Shown here one piece after another: positions 21,525-34,218 of a DNA stretch of 64,000 bases. The stretch comes from Hysterangium stoloniferum (taxonomy: Eukaryota; Basidiomycota; Agaricomycetes; Hysterangiales; Hysterangiaceae): the NCBI GenBank assembly GCA_015178975.1, contig WHVD01000006.1, positions 620,001 to 684,000 of the forward strand. The letters are read 5' to 3'. A program made the position numbers and the translations under genes. A model generated the notes under the pieces. It ran no database searches, was not told the DNA's origin, and saw only the letters and a list, made by a program, of their open reading frames with translations. Numbering within the stretch: the first letter of the stretch is position 1; every line of letters starts with the position of its first letter.

Positions 21525-24500
21525 TTAAGTCTCGGTACCAGGATGATGTCGGTTTCTTTGGAGAGCGACAGGTCCCCCTCGCATACGTTTTGCAAGTGGA
21601 ACGTCCGATCCAGTAGCAACATGAGTTTCACCGTCCTCTCGTGGACGCTTAGCGGCGGCACCCAAAATGGAAGTTCCTGACGGGGATGCGGCAGCAGCAC
21701 TGTTCACTTGGGCAAGTATGCCACCACCACGGCCAGCAGCCTGAGCTGCCGCTGCTGCTGCGCCTCCACGGATCGCTACCCCACCTCGCCCCCCGCGACC
21801 TCGCCCTGGTGCGCCGCGAGTAGGTTGCGATTGTAGTGGAGCGTTGGAAGTGGGTGCTGTAGCAGCCGGTGCAGTGTGTAGGGAAGGCTTTCGAGGTAAA
21901 ACTGATGAGGAAATCTTTGTTGTCGTCGGAGTTGTTGGAGTAGAAGGTCCATTAACAGACGTAGTAGTACTATTAACGGCTACAGCGGCAGTTAGTGTGC
22001 CTGCTAATTGCGCCTCCAGAGCCTTGACTTTCTCCTCAAGCTCCTTCCTTGCATTGACCGCCTTTATCAATTGTCCATCCTTGATCATTAGCTTCGTGCT
22101 AACTTCTTTGCGTCCGCTCTCAGTGGCGACCTTGATGGCTTCACTAAGCTTTTGGTCAAACTCTTTTTGCATAGTCTCCAGACGCTCCTTAACAATATCA
22201 GCTGGTCCTTGGCTAACTTTGTCTTTCGGGACAGATGCCAGTGCAAGCTGGACAGCGGATTTAGTTTCTGCGGCATGCTTTTCAGCAAGCTGCTTCTCCA
22301 AAGTGGCCAACTCCTCTTTATGACGAGCCGTTATCGATGCAATATCATCCTGAGAAGCAGCTGTCGTGGGTTGTAATTCCGCCCGAACTTTGACAGTAGC
22401 CTCAGCAACCGCAGCCTGTAATGCAGCATCGTGCTGCGCTGTAAGTTCGGCTACGCGAGTGTTGATGAGTTGCTCGACATTATTACTCGGTGTCGCTGAC
22501 TGTTCTCTTTGTCGTTGCTGAAGCTCAATTTGACGCTGTCTGAACTTAGCCTACGATTTAAATAGGCGAGCTTAGCCTGTGTAAAAGTATTTACTTGTTG
22601 TAACTCACAATTGATGCCTCGAGTTGTTTTTTATCTTCTGCCAATTTCTGAATCTGAGCTGCCGCAACCTTCTCTCGTTCTGTGGCCTCATCCCGTGCTT
22701 TAGTCAATTGCATTTTCTCCTCGTCCCATACGCGTTTCGGGGCATCTATGGCTGCCTGGGTCTGGCCCACTTGTGTGCCATTAGAAGACGTTGGCTCCTA
22801 CAACAATGAAAATCAACACGGATAGACGCATCCATGAAAAAAAAAATCTTACCGCGGTGGCTTCCACAGTCACTGCTTTCGCTCTCTCACTCTGAAGCGC
22901 ACTTTCCAACCGAGCCTTTTCTTCCTCGAAGGACTTCTGCAAAAGTCCCTTTTCCTCTGTGAATGACTTTTCAAGCTGGACCTTCTCAGCCATTATGGCA
23001 TCAAGACGTGCTTGTAGTTCGCTGGATTGTTCCGATGCTGCTGACGTAGACGCTAATTGAGCTTTCAGGGAGTCTCTCTCGGCGGTGATCTGGTTCAATT
23101 CGGTCAATTTGGCGTTCATCATAGACCTGCTTTTGGTCATCAAGTCCGTGTATCGGTCTTTGTAATTAGCTAAATTTTCCTTGTAGCGCTCCGTCTATGT
23201 AGATATCAGTGACTTGCAATGAAAAACAGAATATCACTGCTAACTTGTGCCAGCTCAGCTTCCATGGTTGTCTTGGTAGCAAGCCATTCTGTTCTTTGGG
23301 CTCCCAGTTGCTCCAATTTTTCTTTGAGCTGTTGCATTTCTGCTGGATCGATACGATCATACTAATTTTAAACATCAATGAAGAGTACCACGGAAAAATT
23401 TAGTAGTGTATACCTTGCTCAGAATTTGCTGGTTACGATCTTTCCACTGCTGGTTTTCACGTTCCAGTCGGGCAAGTTGTTGGCGCTTCATTTCAAGCTC
23501 TGAACGAAGCGTGGTAACCTCTTCCTTGATAGGCTCAGTCTCGCTCGATATCTGACGAAGCTTCCCCTCTAAAGATTCCGCTTGTTTGCGATGAGCGTCA
23601 CACTCGGCTCTGAGAGTAGTATTGCTTTCACGCAATAGATTAAGCTGGTTAATGCGCTCCAGTAACTCGGCATGTTGAGCCGCTGAGACCACGGACCCCG
23701 CAGCACGCTCGCGCTCCTGATAAGGTAATGTCAATCAGCATATCACTTGTTTCACAGAACCCTGTTACCTCTGTCAAAATTGTCCGTGTCTCTTCTAAGT
23801 TGCGAGAGAGGTGTTCGATTTGGGTCTTGAGCCTCAAGTTTTCTTGCTTGTTCAGATCCAACTGCAACTCAACTATTTCCTTTTCGCTCCTGAGCCATGC
23901 GACTACAGAACGAAGGTCAGAAGCATCCGCGTCGGCGTCCACTGTACCATCAGTAGTGGACTGATCTGCGATCTGTCGAATACGGGATGCCTGTGAATTA
24001 ACGGATTCAAGATGCTGGTGCAGAATAGCATTCTGTTTTTGTAACTCTTGACAGCTACAGACTAAATAAACAAACAAACAAAGAGCAACGAGTCCAAGCG
24101 GTGCATACCGGGCGTTGATATCCGACATTTCCTTAGTCAGTGCTTCCCGCTGGGAGTTCCAACTTGTCTCGGCCGTGGCAAGCATAGACTGGGCAGTATC
24201 AGCCGCGGTCTGCTTATCACGCACCAGAGTTTGTACGGTGGAAAGATGTTGCTTCAAGCTCTCGACTGTCTTGATGGCCTCTGCGTGAGCGACAATTTCT
24301 CTTTGGTATCTCTCTTCCGCAGCCTAGAAAAGAAATGAGTTGAGCTTCTTGGAAGTAAACTTGAGTTGATCCCATGAACATACCACAACTCGCTCTTCCT
24401 GGACTTTGATGATATTAGCCCGCTCTGTCTCATCCGCCTGATTGTTCGCAGCAGAACTTGATATGTCAACAATTGTCTCCTCAAGAGTCTTCTTGTCTGC

Positions 24501-27500
24501 AGCAAACGCCCTGCGTTCCGTTTCAAGCTGCTGCTGCACCTCATTCATCTTCTGCACTGAGCTCGCCAGCTCAGCTTCAAGAGCGCGAAGTCGGTCCTGT
24601 AAAGATTGGAGTTCCGACTACAAAACAAGGGATCCATCAAGAGTCAGATAAAGACTAAAAGTGAACGCACCAATTTTTGCGACATCTGGGCTTCCTTGTT
24701 TTTCCTGTACTCTTCATAGGCTTCATTGATTTTGATGAAGGCGGTCTCGCTGGCCTGACTGAGATCTTTAGACTGCTCTTCCCTTGAACGGGCAGTAGCC
24801 AGATCAATCTCCATCATTCGAATGGCGCCTCTTCACGATTCCGATCAGAAAAGATCATCTTGGGCAATCAGTGTACGTACCTGAGCTCAACAACCTCCGC
24901 CTCCAGTTGCTCTTCTCGACTCCGGCCTTCTATCTGGTTAGCAGCAGTTGCCGCGGTTGGACGGCGCTCATATACAGAAAGTTTTTCGGAACTAGCCCCC
25001 AACTGTTTAGAAAGGTCGTCCGCACGTTGCTGCAAGTGGGTTTGACTTGTCTCGGCCGCCACGAGAGACTCCCGGGTTTTAGATAGGTCTTGTGTCTAAA
25101 GACATTAAAAATCAGAACAGGAGCCGCGAAAGGTGAATGATGGATTAACCAATCGGTCGATCCGACTTTGCAGATCCTTGACCTCGAGATCTTTCTGCAA
25201 TGTGACATGACGTACAAGCTCACGCTCCTTGCTGAGTTGTGTCCTGAGGTCCTGACTGTAGCGACGCATTATATATGGCCTTATTTGAGTTAGGGAGGAC
25301 TTACGTTTGCGATTCTAATAGGTGAACCTGAGTCTCCAGTCTGCGCTTGTCGCTTTGAACCGACTGTTCCAGCTCGTGATGCATTCTATTGATGTTGCTC
25401 ATGACATCACTCAGTTGTGACTTCTCTTTCGAGAGTGATTGGTTTTCCTCTGAAAGACGACGCTCAATCCCCTAGTTGTGATCGTTTCAATAACCAGATG
25501 GAATTTGTGAAAAATAAGATTACCTTCCAAAGGTCTTTTTCAGCTCGAAGAGTGGCTGTTTCATGACGTAGCTTTTCAACAGTGGAATTCGTTGTTGCAA
25601 GTTGTTCCGAAATTTGATGCGAATTGGAATCGACACGGCTTGCATGGCTAAGTAAGTCCTCATTGCGTCGTCGAAGGTTTGTGACCTCTTCTTGTTGGCG
25701 GTTAAAAGATTCATGCAGCATGCTATACCGCTCTGGAAGCCGTCAGGTAAGTGCATGGAAAGGATGTAAAAAAAAAACTCAAACCGTTATAATTTTCGAC
25801 CTTGGCCGTTGCCTTCGCTAGGGCAGCTTCCAAATGAGCCGTCTCCTTTTGTGATCCCTGAAGTTCTTCACGCAACTTCTGCATGTCAATAGCAGTTTCG
25901 GTTCGGTACATGTCAAAGTTGCGCTGCAGATCAGCTAATAAGCTTTCATATTCAGGATCGCCGGATGGTGCGGTAACATGGCCAGTGGTATCACCATATT
26001 CAGATCTCGCTGATTGGTTGGCGAGTCGTGCCTTGTACATATCTCTCTCCTGTACGAAACCACGCAATCGGATATCATGAGACTTCCGTTGGTTCTCCAA
26101 TTCTTCCTGTAAGGCGCCAATGGCCACTTCCGCTTCTTCCAGAGCCTGATTTTCTAATCGAGCTTGTTCTTCATATTGCTCTTTTGTTACTCTCTCCAAC
26201 TTTTCGCCTAAATCGCGAATGACCTTCAAATGCTTGATATATTGTTCCTGGAATGATGGTAGATGCTTGAATACGACTAATTCCTTTGATATGAGAGCAT
26301 CGATGCCTTCAGGAGATTCTGGAAGTTCGTCCTCCTGCTCAATGGTGGACAGACTTGGATTTTGGCAGATAGAGATTTCTCGAAGGAGCGCTTGCACTTG
26401 ACGGCCAAGGTCATTTAATTGACTTTCCAAAAGTTTGTTCTCTTTTTGACTGATCAAAAACTTGTTTTCTGCGTCACGAGCATATTGTAAATTGCTATCA
26501 CGTTCAGAAAGGACGCTAGAAAGCTGCTGAGAAAGTTGGAGAGTCTCATGCTTTTGGCGCTCATACTCGAGGCGTTGCTCGCCGATTTGAGGAGCCTGGA
26601 GATTTATCAACAGCTATACATAAGAGGAATATAAAAGACTACTTGCCATTTCCTGCATTTTACTTATTAACTGGGATGTTGTATCTAAAAGTCGCACGTT
26701 TTCAATCTTCACTTTCTGCAGCTCGTCTTTCATTCGTCTGTTCTCTTCAAAAAGATCGGATATTTTGGTTCCCTTCATGAAACTGGCAACGAAGCTAGCA
26801 CCGACGTTGGATTCTTGGGATGCGGTTGGGGAACCAGCGGGGCCTTCTGAACTCTCAATAATCCGGGTGATGTTGGCATCAAGTCGATCTGCACGCTCTT
26901 TCTCTCTCCTCAACTGCTCCTTTAGGCGTTCCTCTCTCTCCTGATGCTCCTGAATGGTACGGTCCCACTCGTTATCCACGTCCTCTACGCGCTTCTTAGC
27001 CTCAGCATTCCTCTTTTCGAGCAGTCCGATGAGTCGGGACTGCGTTTCAGCTTGAACCCTGCTGGCGGCACCTTCTTCAGCCAAGCGGTCATGAAGGGAG
27101 TTGACTTTATCTAGAGCAGCAGTCAACTGTTGTCGTTGGTTCTCATGTGCGCGTTTCAAACTGTCCAGCTCGGCTTTGCATGAATCGTAATCGTGCGTAA
27201 GGGTGTCGAAGGCGGATTGAATGGATACCTGCTGGGCGTGAGCTTCCCGTCTGTACTTTGCAAATTCTTCGATCTTTGTATCCAGTTCTGAGGAGTTGCG
27301 GTCGCTTTCTTGTTTAGCTAGATGCAACTGTTGTTCGAGAGATTGAATCTTAAACTGTGAAAAACATTCAGGCACTTCGTGGTATATTAAAAAAGAATCT
27401 CTACCCACTTTATTCGTCGTCTCTGTAGAGCGTACTTCTCGGACCTCAGATTGAAGCTCCGAAAATTCTGCCCGGGCCTTCTTCAGGCTATCCCGAAGTG

Positions 27501-28156
27501 TTCGGATTTCCTCTATTTCTTGACATTAAGAAAATTGGGAAAAAATTGAATAGATTCATACCTTCAACTTGTGCACCATCAGATCGCAAACGGTCAACTA
27601 CAACCACTAAATCCCGTTTCTCCTTCTCGGTCTCTTCAATACGTTTCTGAAATACATCCAATTGTGAAGAACTGTCTGTTTGAGTGCTACTGAGAGCGGC
27701 CAATTGGGCGTGTAATGAGGCATGGGATGAGCTCAGCTCATCGCGCTGTTGAGTAACTGCCTTGAGCTCAAGGCGCGTCGTATCTGCAGCATTTTCAAGC
27801 TCCTGTACGGCATTATCTTTATCCTGCAGTGCCTGGTCTAGCTCAACGTCTCTCCTCAGCAATTGACCACGCGCTTCTTCGAGTTCCGAAGTGACAACAG
27901 AGAGTTCTCCAGCCTGTGCAAGTAGACGTCTGTATAGGTCAATGATCAACTCCGGGGTGGGAGAATCAAGGTGGGTATTGGGAAGCAGAGAAGAAAGAGA
28001 GTCCAGGTGGATGTCGTCTGGAATGGCTAACTGGATGTGTTGTAGAAGGTACGTTTGAGTTGGTGAGGGTGGCTGAGAATCTTCTGCTCTATGAGAAGAG
28101 CCTGCATCTTGTGAAGGAGTAGCTGCTATACGTGCTGATTTTCTACGAGGTCCCAT
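21525..28156 (-). CDS. Mlp1/Tpr-type coiled-coil nucleoporin (about 1,900 aa, 17 exons)
   Basis: Sixteen short introns can be removed to give one frame from ATG at 28156 to TAA at 21525. The N-terminus (MGPRRKSARIAATPSQ) is basic. Nearly all the rest is heptad-like Glu/Lys/Gln/Leu sequence predicted to be coiled coil. The segment VVFKHLPSFQEQYIKHLKVI and what follows resembles the conserved block of the Mlp1/Tpr family. The C-terminal 200 residues switch to Thr/Pro/Ala/Gly-rich sequence with RGG-like GRGRGGRGG and basic KRPRED and AKRMRG runs that could be nuclear import signals. Family members form the nuclear basket filaments of the pore and act in mRNA quality control and export. Length fits the family (about 1,800-2,300). 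One intron (26596-26646) appears to start GC rather than GT. The gene converges on the kinase with 300 bp between stops. Confidence 0.85.
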
Positions 28157-29017
28157 ACCGCCACTTTCAGCTCGTCAAGTTTCTGGACAGGACCGTGAGG
28201 ATGACTAAGCAGGGCGTGGCGTGCTAATGACTAAGCAAAGTCAAGGTTTACACCTAAGTACAGACTAAAATGGCTTATACAGTGCGTACATATCAAATGA
28301 AATGATGAGCTATATGATTTAAAGTGTGTCTATAAGTGGTCGACATCGAATTGGAAGTGTGGTTGTATTTAAGTGCCACGACATCACGAATTTTATGTCA
28401 GTCCAGTATCTGTCAAGGCGAACATCCTCGCGAAGCCGAATTCGCGCAGAAACCCGATAACAGTATAATAGCAATGCCCCGGATTTTTATGATTGATAAT
28501 AATCATTTGTCAAGACGCGTTAAAGTGATCTCACTGCTTTATGTAGATGCAGCGACGTCCGCCACAGATATATGGAAAGTACTTGTTAACTACACCCTTC
28601 CTCTCATGGCTTGGCTCGACTGGATAATTACCCCAAGAAGGTTTGAGGCGTTACTCCGAAAAGAACATCTTCACTAATCATACAATCGTACCGATAAAGA
28701 AGGCAGTTCGATTTTACACTCGATTACTCAACTACTAGCGCGACTTTCGACTGACTGAGTCCAGGGAACGGAGGCTTTATCGTTTACAACGTTGAAATGT
28801 TACATGAGAATTATTGAAGGTGACCAGCAATCAATCATTGCCCTGTCCAATTACTCAGCGCTTGAGAAAACAGTTGTCTTCGGTCCTTCTTCGGCTCAGT
28901 GTTACTGCGTAGATATGTTCAAGAACTAGCTCACTAGCTTTCTTCCAGTACCTACCAGGTCCCCCGCCATGTTCCACCCTTGGTGAGGGACTAAAGGACC
29001 CCAGAAATCTCCCCTCC
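28157..29017. other. Intergenic region between divergent genes
   Basis: This is the shared upstream region of the nucleoporin (-) and the small coiled-coil gene (+). It probably holds both promoters. No coding sequence is supported; the 113-codon frame at 28336 has no features. Confidence 0.5.
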
Positions 29018-29956
29018 ATGCAACCAGCGTCTGGACCCCCCGTTGTTTGTGTTTCCCCCTGTCTCCTGAATACTGGTAGTCTAACATTACATCAAATGAC
29101 GTAGCTTTCATCCCGGAAGTCACCGCGTGACCACTATGGGGATCGCGGGACAGAGATTTATTCGACCAGAAGGCTGGGCGCTGCTATTGATGCCTTGAGA
29201 CGCGAGGCAGAAACAGCCCTTTGGGAATTTAACTCCCTGACGACTCATAAATCGAGTCTGGAACAACGATGTAAGTCTTTGCGGACCGTCACATGAAAAA
29301 AAAATTTCTAGATCACACTGGCTTGCTCTCTAGTGCTCTTTCAAACCAAAGAACTAGACATGATGAATCGCAGCTTAGCCAATCTCGGCGAGCAGCACAG
29401 AATGGCCGAGCAACAGCACAGAGAAAAAATACAAGCCCTGCGATCTGAACTAGTTGCAGTTCAAGAAGAGCAAAGGTTGCTTTCCGCCCGGTCGAATGAT
29501 ACTCCTACGATGTCTGATCAAGAACACTATCAATCACCCTCTTCCTCTGCTCCTAACTACCTACAACCCCCCCAATCGTCCAGTGCACTTGAAAGCCATA
29601 CTCCGTCGCGCCATACCCCGCATCCGTCGCCTACAACTGCCTCTAGGGGCATTCCTCGTGGAGGAGGAAGAGAACGGAGAAATAATACCTCATCGAGATG
29701 TCATGCCGAGAGACCTCGAAACTCCCTCACACGCGCCCGTTCTAAACCAGTTACGTCATATTTCGACTCCTCACCCCTAACAAGCCGTTACCGGACCGAC
29801 AGCCAGGGAGGGCCATCGGCGCGATCTATCCACAACATTGCAGAGAAAACTGCCTCTGCTGCAAGATCCCCGCGGGGGTCCTCTCCATCTCCCACTGCTA
29901 CGTTGATAGAGAGCGATAGCCTTGGTCGACTCAAATCGAAGAAAGCACGAATCTAA
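29018..29956 (+). CDS. Small coiled-coil protein of unknown function (265 aa, 3 exons)
   Basis: The last two exons (29154-29270 and 29334-29956) join cleanly and give a helical N-terminal half, with IYSTRRLGAAIDALRREAET, LLFQTKELDMMNRSLANLG and HREKIQALRSELVAVQEEQR. A low-complexity Ser/Pro/Arg-rich tail follows, with RGGGRERR and a final RLKSKKARI that could be a nuclear signal. The first exon (29018-29075, starting MQPASGP) is inferred because it is the only nearby ATG exon with matching phase; the 5' end could differ. I do not recognise a family. The gene is divergent from the nucleoporin. Confidence 0.6.
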
Positions 29957-30751
29957 CTAGAGTCCTGAAGTCGTTTGTCTCCAAGTTGTAATTTTTTGTT
30001 CCGATTATCGAAGGCAATGTATCTTATGATTCGTGCCGTCCCGCATGTATGTTTGACTTCATCCGGGCTTTAGCTTGTACACATCATGTAAATCAATTGA
30101 TTGATCGAGGCTCAAATTGCAGTTCGATTATATTCAGGCTTGTTATGAGTCGAAAGCATCCCTCATCCACTTTCCCTCGGAAAAAAAGTCCCCATATGAT
30201 TATCAAATGGTATTTACTGTAAGGACATTGAGACCAACTGTCAACTACATCGCTGACAAGTTTGAACTAATTGGAGGTGCAATTAGACCTGTGGATCCCC
30301 GATTGATAAGTCATGCACCGTGACCTTCTATGTATGCGACGGCCATATTATGTCTACTCTCACTTGAATTTATTAAGCTCAGAAACATTTTATTTTCATG
30401 ATTACAAACATTTCCCAAGTACCGAAAATAGAGGTGGCCCCCCACAAACATTTTCGTTGAAACTCGCATACAGTTCATTCCAAATTTCTGACGGCATTAT
30501 TTCGTTCGGAAAGCACTCGTCTATTGCAGTTGACTAACATCAATTTTCGTATTAATCTTACCACCCTATATATCATTTTTACAAAGAGTTACTTCTATAT
30601 TAATTAACACAAGGGGATTCATACAGGTATTTGTTCACGTTCTCTGAAGGAGGGATATGATGCTACCTCAGACAACGCTCGATTGTTTTACGCCACTCAT
30701 TATTTCTTTGTCCACTCTCTCACCGGGATAACCCCCCTCTCCAAAAAATCT
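29957..30751. other. Intergenic region 3' of the coiled-coil gene
   Basis: AT-rich DNA with no supported gene. The short frames at 30117 and 30313 have no features. Confidence 0.45.
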
Positions 30752-31050
30752 AGGATCCTTAGTAGAGCCTTATTTTGTATAAACTCCAACAATCATCCAA
30801 TGAATCGTCATAGAGTTAAAATTCGTAAGGGATCTTTTGAGGATCCAGAAGTTTGTTGAAATCTAAACCCTGCAATCACATGTTAGATCTTTAACCGATT
30901 TAACTCGGTTATAGATCTTTAAGGATCCCAAAAGTTTGTTGGATTCTAACCCGCCAATCACATGTTGGAGCCTTAACCGACTTTAACTCGGTTGAAGATC
31001 CGATGAGTGATTGGTCGATTTTATATAAAATAAGCCTCTACTGAGGATCT
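30752..31050. mobile_element. MITE-like element with about 30-bp terminal inverted repeats
   Basis: The left end GATCCTTAGTAGAGCCTTAT and the reverse complement of the right end, GATCCTCAGTAGAGGCTTAT, agree over about 30 bp (continuing TTTRTATAAA) with about three mismatches. Inside are two imperfect direct units of about 85-95 bp. Each has AAGTTTGTTG, CAATCACATGTT and a small palindrome TAACCGA..TTAACTCGGTT. There is no coding sequence. A clear target duplication was not found, so the transposon superfamily is unknown. Confidence 0.7.
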
Positions 31051-31904
31051 TTAAAAATTTTTGAAGCTAAGGCTTTTCCCGGTGTCTCCCGAGCACGGCT
31101 CAATCTACTTTTTAACGCGCAAAAGAGCGGTGACGACGCAATAAACATTTCATTTGCTCGCCCAGACCCACGGACGAACGACAGAGAACATAAAAAAAAA
31201 CTGACCTTAAGCCATTCTCTTTGTTGCATGATTTATAATTACTTTTAAAATAGTCGCTGCCAGTGTCACGTGTACCAGTGGTCGTTTCATTTATGCTCAT
31301 AATTATGTATTGACAAATACGTATGTTTGCAGTGTATCCTGGTTCATCGTGAATACGTCTCAGCCAATGCCAGTTTCAGTATCAACTTCGAAATTAATAT
31401 ATCACCAAAAGCAACCAAGACTCTTTCTTCACACATGTCTGGGAATAATTTTCTTGTATATCGTGTCCGCCGTCCCGCGCAGCTGCTCCCGGGAATATTT
31501 TTTTTTGGCCAAAAATTTACTGCACTTCTACTGGCCAGAGATATCATTACTAGGAAAATACTAGCTAGTCGGCGCAGTCATTCCAGATCACACTTGAGAT
31601 GTACATGGGAAAAGTAGCCTCGTTCCACATGGTTTTAACCATTGCAATGCTACACGTGCACCGCTGCTCGGCGTTTATTATTGTAGCACAACATATACGC
31701 TATTGATCGAGCTTCTCGTTGGATTGACTATACATGACAGCCTGACGTGATTGTTCAAGCTGAACGTAGTGTGTGTATGGTGCACACCACGTCGAGCCTG
31801 CCAACAAAACGAACAGCGTATCAATAAGCGTCGATATCATAATATATAAATGCCAGGATTCATACCAGCAAGCCCTTTGAGCTAGCACTGTGACTCGCTT
31901 CGCA
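31051..31904. other. Intergenic region upstream of the nuclease gene
   Basis: No supported gene. It probably contains the promoter of the gene starting at 31905; TATATAAAT is present near 31843, about 60 bp before the ATG. Confidence 0.45.
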
Positions 31905-34218
31905 ATGAAGGGTATGCGTCGATCCTATGTACTGAATCTTTTGGGTGCCTTCACCACTCTCGCATCTTGGGCATCTGCCACTGCCATCACAGACATACAA
32001 GGCTCGGCATTCTTGTCCCCTTTGAATGGAAAAACGGTAACCAATGTACAGGGTAAGGATCCTTCACTGTGTTTTGTGATAGAGCCCCTACCGGCGCTCC
32101 CAGCTGAAAGCTCATCGTGTCTTATATAACCTATAGGCATCGTGACCGCGAAGGGGACATCCGGCTTCTGGATTCAGGGTCCAGCAAGTTCTGACATCCG
32201 TGTATCTAATGGTGTGAGTGTATTCACCTCCACGAAGACCATATTGTCGCAAGTTGCATTGGGAGATATGATCACGCTCAACGGCGTAGTGAATGAGTTC
32301 CATTCGAGCGTGGATGTCCTGTCAGTTACAGAAATCGATTCGCCAACAAACATCAAAGTCTTGTCGTCCAACAACGCTGTCACACCTGTTGTTCTGGGAG
32401 TTGATAGGATCCCACCAACACAACTCTATTCTGCTCTGGATACAGGGAGCGATGGCGTGAGTTATGCATTAGACCATATCGCAGGAAGCATGATTGAAAA
32501 TATCTTAGTTCCTTTCAGTACCAAGTAACGTTAGCCAGATAGAAACTGTCAATGCGGCATTGTCTCCAAATAACTTCGGAATAGACTTCTTTGAGAGCCT
32601 GGAAGGGCAACTCGTGACTGTTCCCAACCCTTCGGTTCTTAACTTTCCAAACTCATTTGGGGTATGGCATGTCCATCCTGGTTGCTTCAAAGATACTGTT
32701 CAAGTAACTGTCTTCCCTTAGGAAATATGGGTACATGGGGATTGGCCCGTAACGGGAAAGAACGCGAGAGGTGGTCTCACCCTTACCGCCGGTATAAAAT
32801 TCCTCGTGTAGAATATCTGCCGCACATGTTGATTTTGACCATTAAAAGACGTTAACGGCATTGCGGATCTCAATCCAGAAGTTATCATTGTGGGTGCCCC
32901 GCTCGACGGTACCAAGAATCCAGGTGTTGCTATCGGCACCAAACTTTCTACAATCACGGGTGTCGTGCATTATCAATTTGGCTTCTACTATGTGCTTCCC
33001 CTTACAGCTCCGACCGTGGTCACCGTCGAGGGAGGCGTAGGACCAACAACAATCAGCCCCAATAGTACCAACCCCTGTGTAGTGGCGCTGGGGGATTATA
33101 ACGTCGACAATCTTAGCCCCAATGTGGCGCATTTGCCGGCAGTAGCAACACACATAGCACAGTTCCTAAGAACTCCCGATCTCGTTCATGTCCAGGAAAT
33201 ACAAGACAACGACGGCTCTGGGGATCATGGTATTGTGTCAGCCAATGTTACGCTGCAAACATTGGTGAATGCAATCGCGGCTGCCAGTGGCGGAGTTCAG
33301 TACGCATTCGTAGATGTTGACCCGGTAAACGATCAAGACGGGGGAGAACCGGGAGGCAACATTCGGCAGGCGTATTTATACCGGCCTGATAGGATTAAGC
33401 TCGCAGGAAATAGTCCGGTCGGTGGGAGCCTGGATGCAACAGCCGTTTTTACAGATACAGACGGGAAGATAGGCCTCACGTATGTGCGGTTGCATTTGAT
33501 ACAGCGGTAGTTATACCAAGAGCACCCGGCTGACTTTGACCGTAGGTTTAATCCCGGACGGATAGACCCAACCAACGCGGCATGGCTAGATTCTAGGAAG
33601 TCACTTGCTGCGGTATGGGAGCGAGTTGGTGGCAACGGCGAACGGTTATTCACAGTAAACGTTCACCATACCGCGAAATTAGGAGGCACTTCGGAGCAGG
33701 GCAACCCTCGACCGCCTGTTAATGAGGGTGTAGACCAACGGACAGCACAGGTTGGTCTGGTAGCGGTGAGTCTTCTTGTTTTGAATCGGCTATCACCAGG
33801 AAAACTTCAGCATGTATGATATTTTGTGTCTCAGGCATTCGTCAATTCGGTTTTAGCAAAGGATGCATCCGCCAATGTCGCCGTAGCAGGAGACTTCAAC
33901 GAATTTGTGCAAACCACTTCTGCGTTCACATCTTTCACGGGGATCCTCACAGAAATAGACGAAGTTGTCGGAATACCTGCTGTAGAACGATACACATTTG
34001 CATTCAATATGGTACGTTATGTTACCTTATCAGAAAAAATCGCAATGGTCATTTTCCGTACCTAGAATCATGAACAACTTGATCATATTTTCATCAGCAG
34101 CGCCATAGCACTTCGTCCCGTTCAAGTAGAGCATGTGCACGTCAACCAGGCTGCGCCCAACGTAAGTGCGAGAGCGAGCGACCACGATCCCAGTGTAGCA
34201 AGCATTCAGCTGTGTTGA
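31905..34218 (+). CDS. Secreted endonuclease/exonuclease/phosphatase-fold nuclease (613 aa, 8 exons)
   Basis: Exons 31905-32052, 32137-32456, 32539-32661, 32722-32791, 32849-33479, 33546-33765, 33835-34011 and 34066-34218 give one frame. A signal peptide is evident (MKGMRRSYVLNLLGAFTTLASWASATA), so export is likely. Residues about 30-200 form an OB-fold-like N-terminal region (SGFWIQGP, GDMITLNGVV). The catalytic domain follows, with LGDYNVDNL, the Glu-containing VHVQEIQDND, VHHTAKLGG (from His471), GDFNEF (523-528), NHEQLDHIF and SDHDP (601-605). These are the conserved metal and active-site positions of the DNase I-like superfamily. The layout resembles bacterial and fungal extracellular nucleases of the ExeM/NucH type. 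It probably degrades extracellular DNA for nutrients. The start ATG precedes the signal peptide; an in-frame GTG further upstream is not used. Confidence 0.85.

Noticed and set aside
26596-26628. A 33-nt intron using the acceptor TATAG in the nucleoporin gene
   Set aside because: It is shorter than the other introns; the acceptor CTCCAG further on keeps the frame and gives a normal 51 nt.
28926-29123. 65-codon minus-strand frame
   Set aside because: It overlaps the inferred first exon and intron of the coiled-coil gene on the other strand and has no features.
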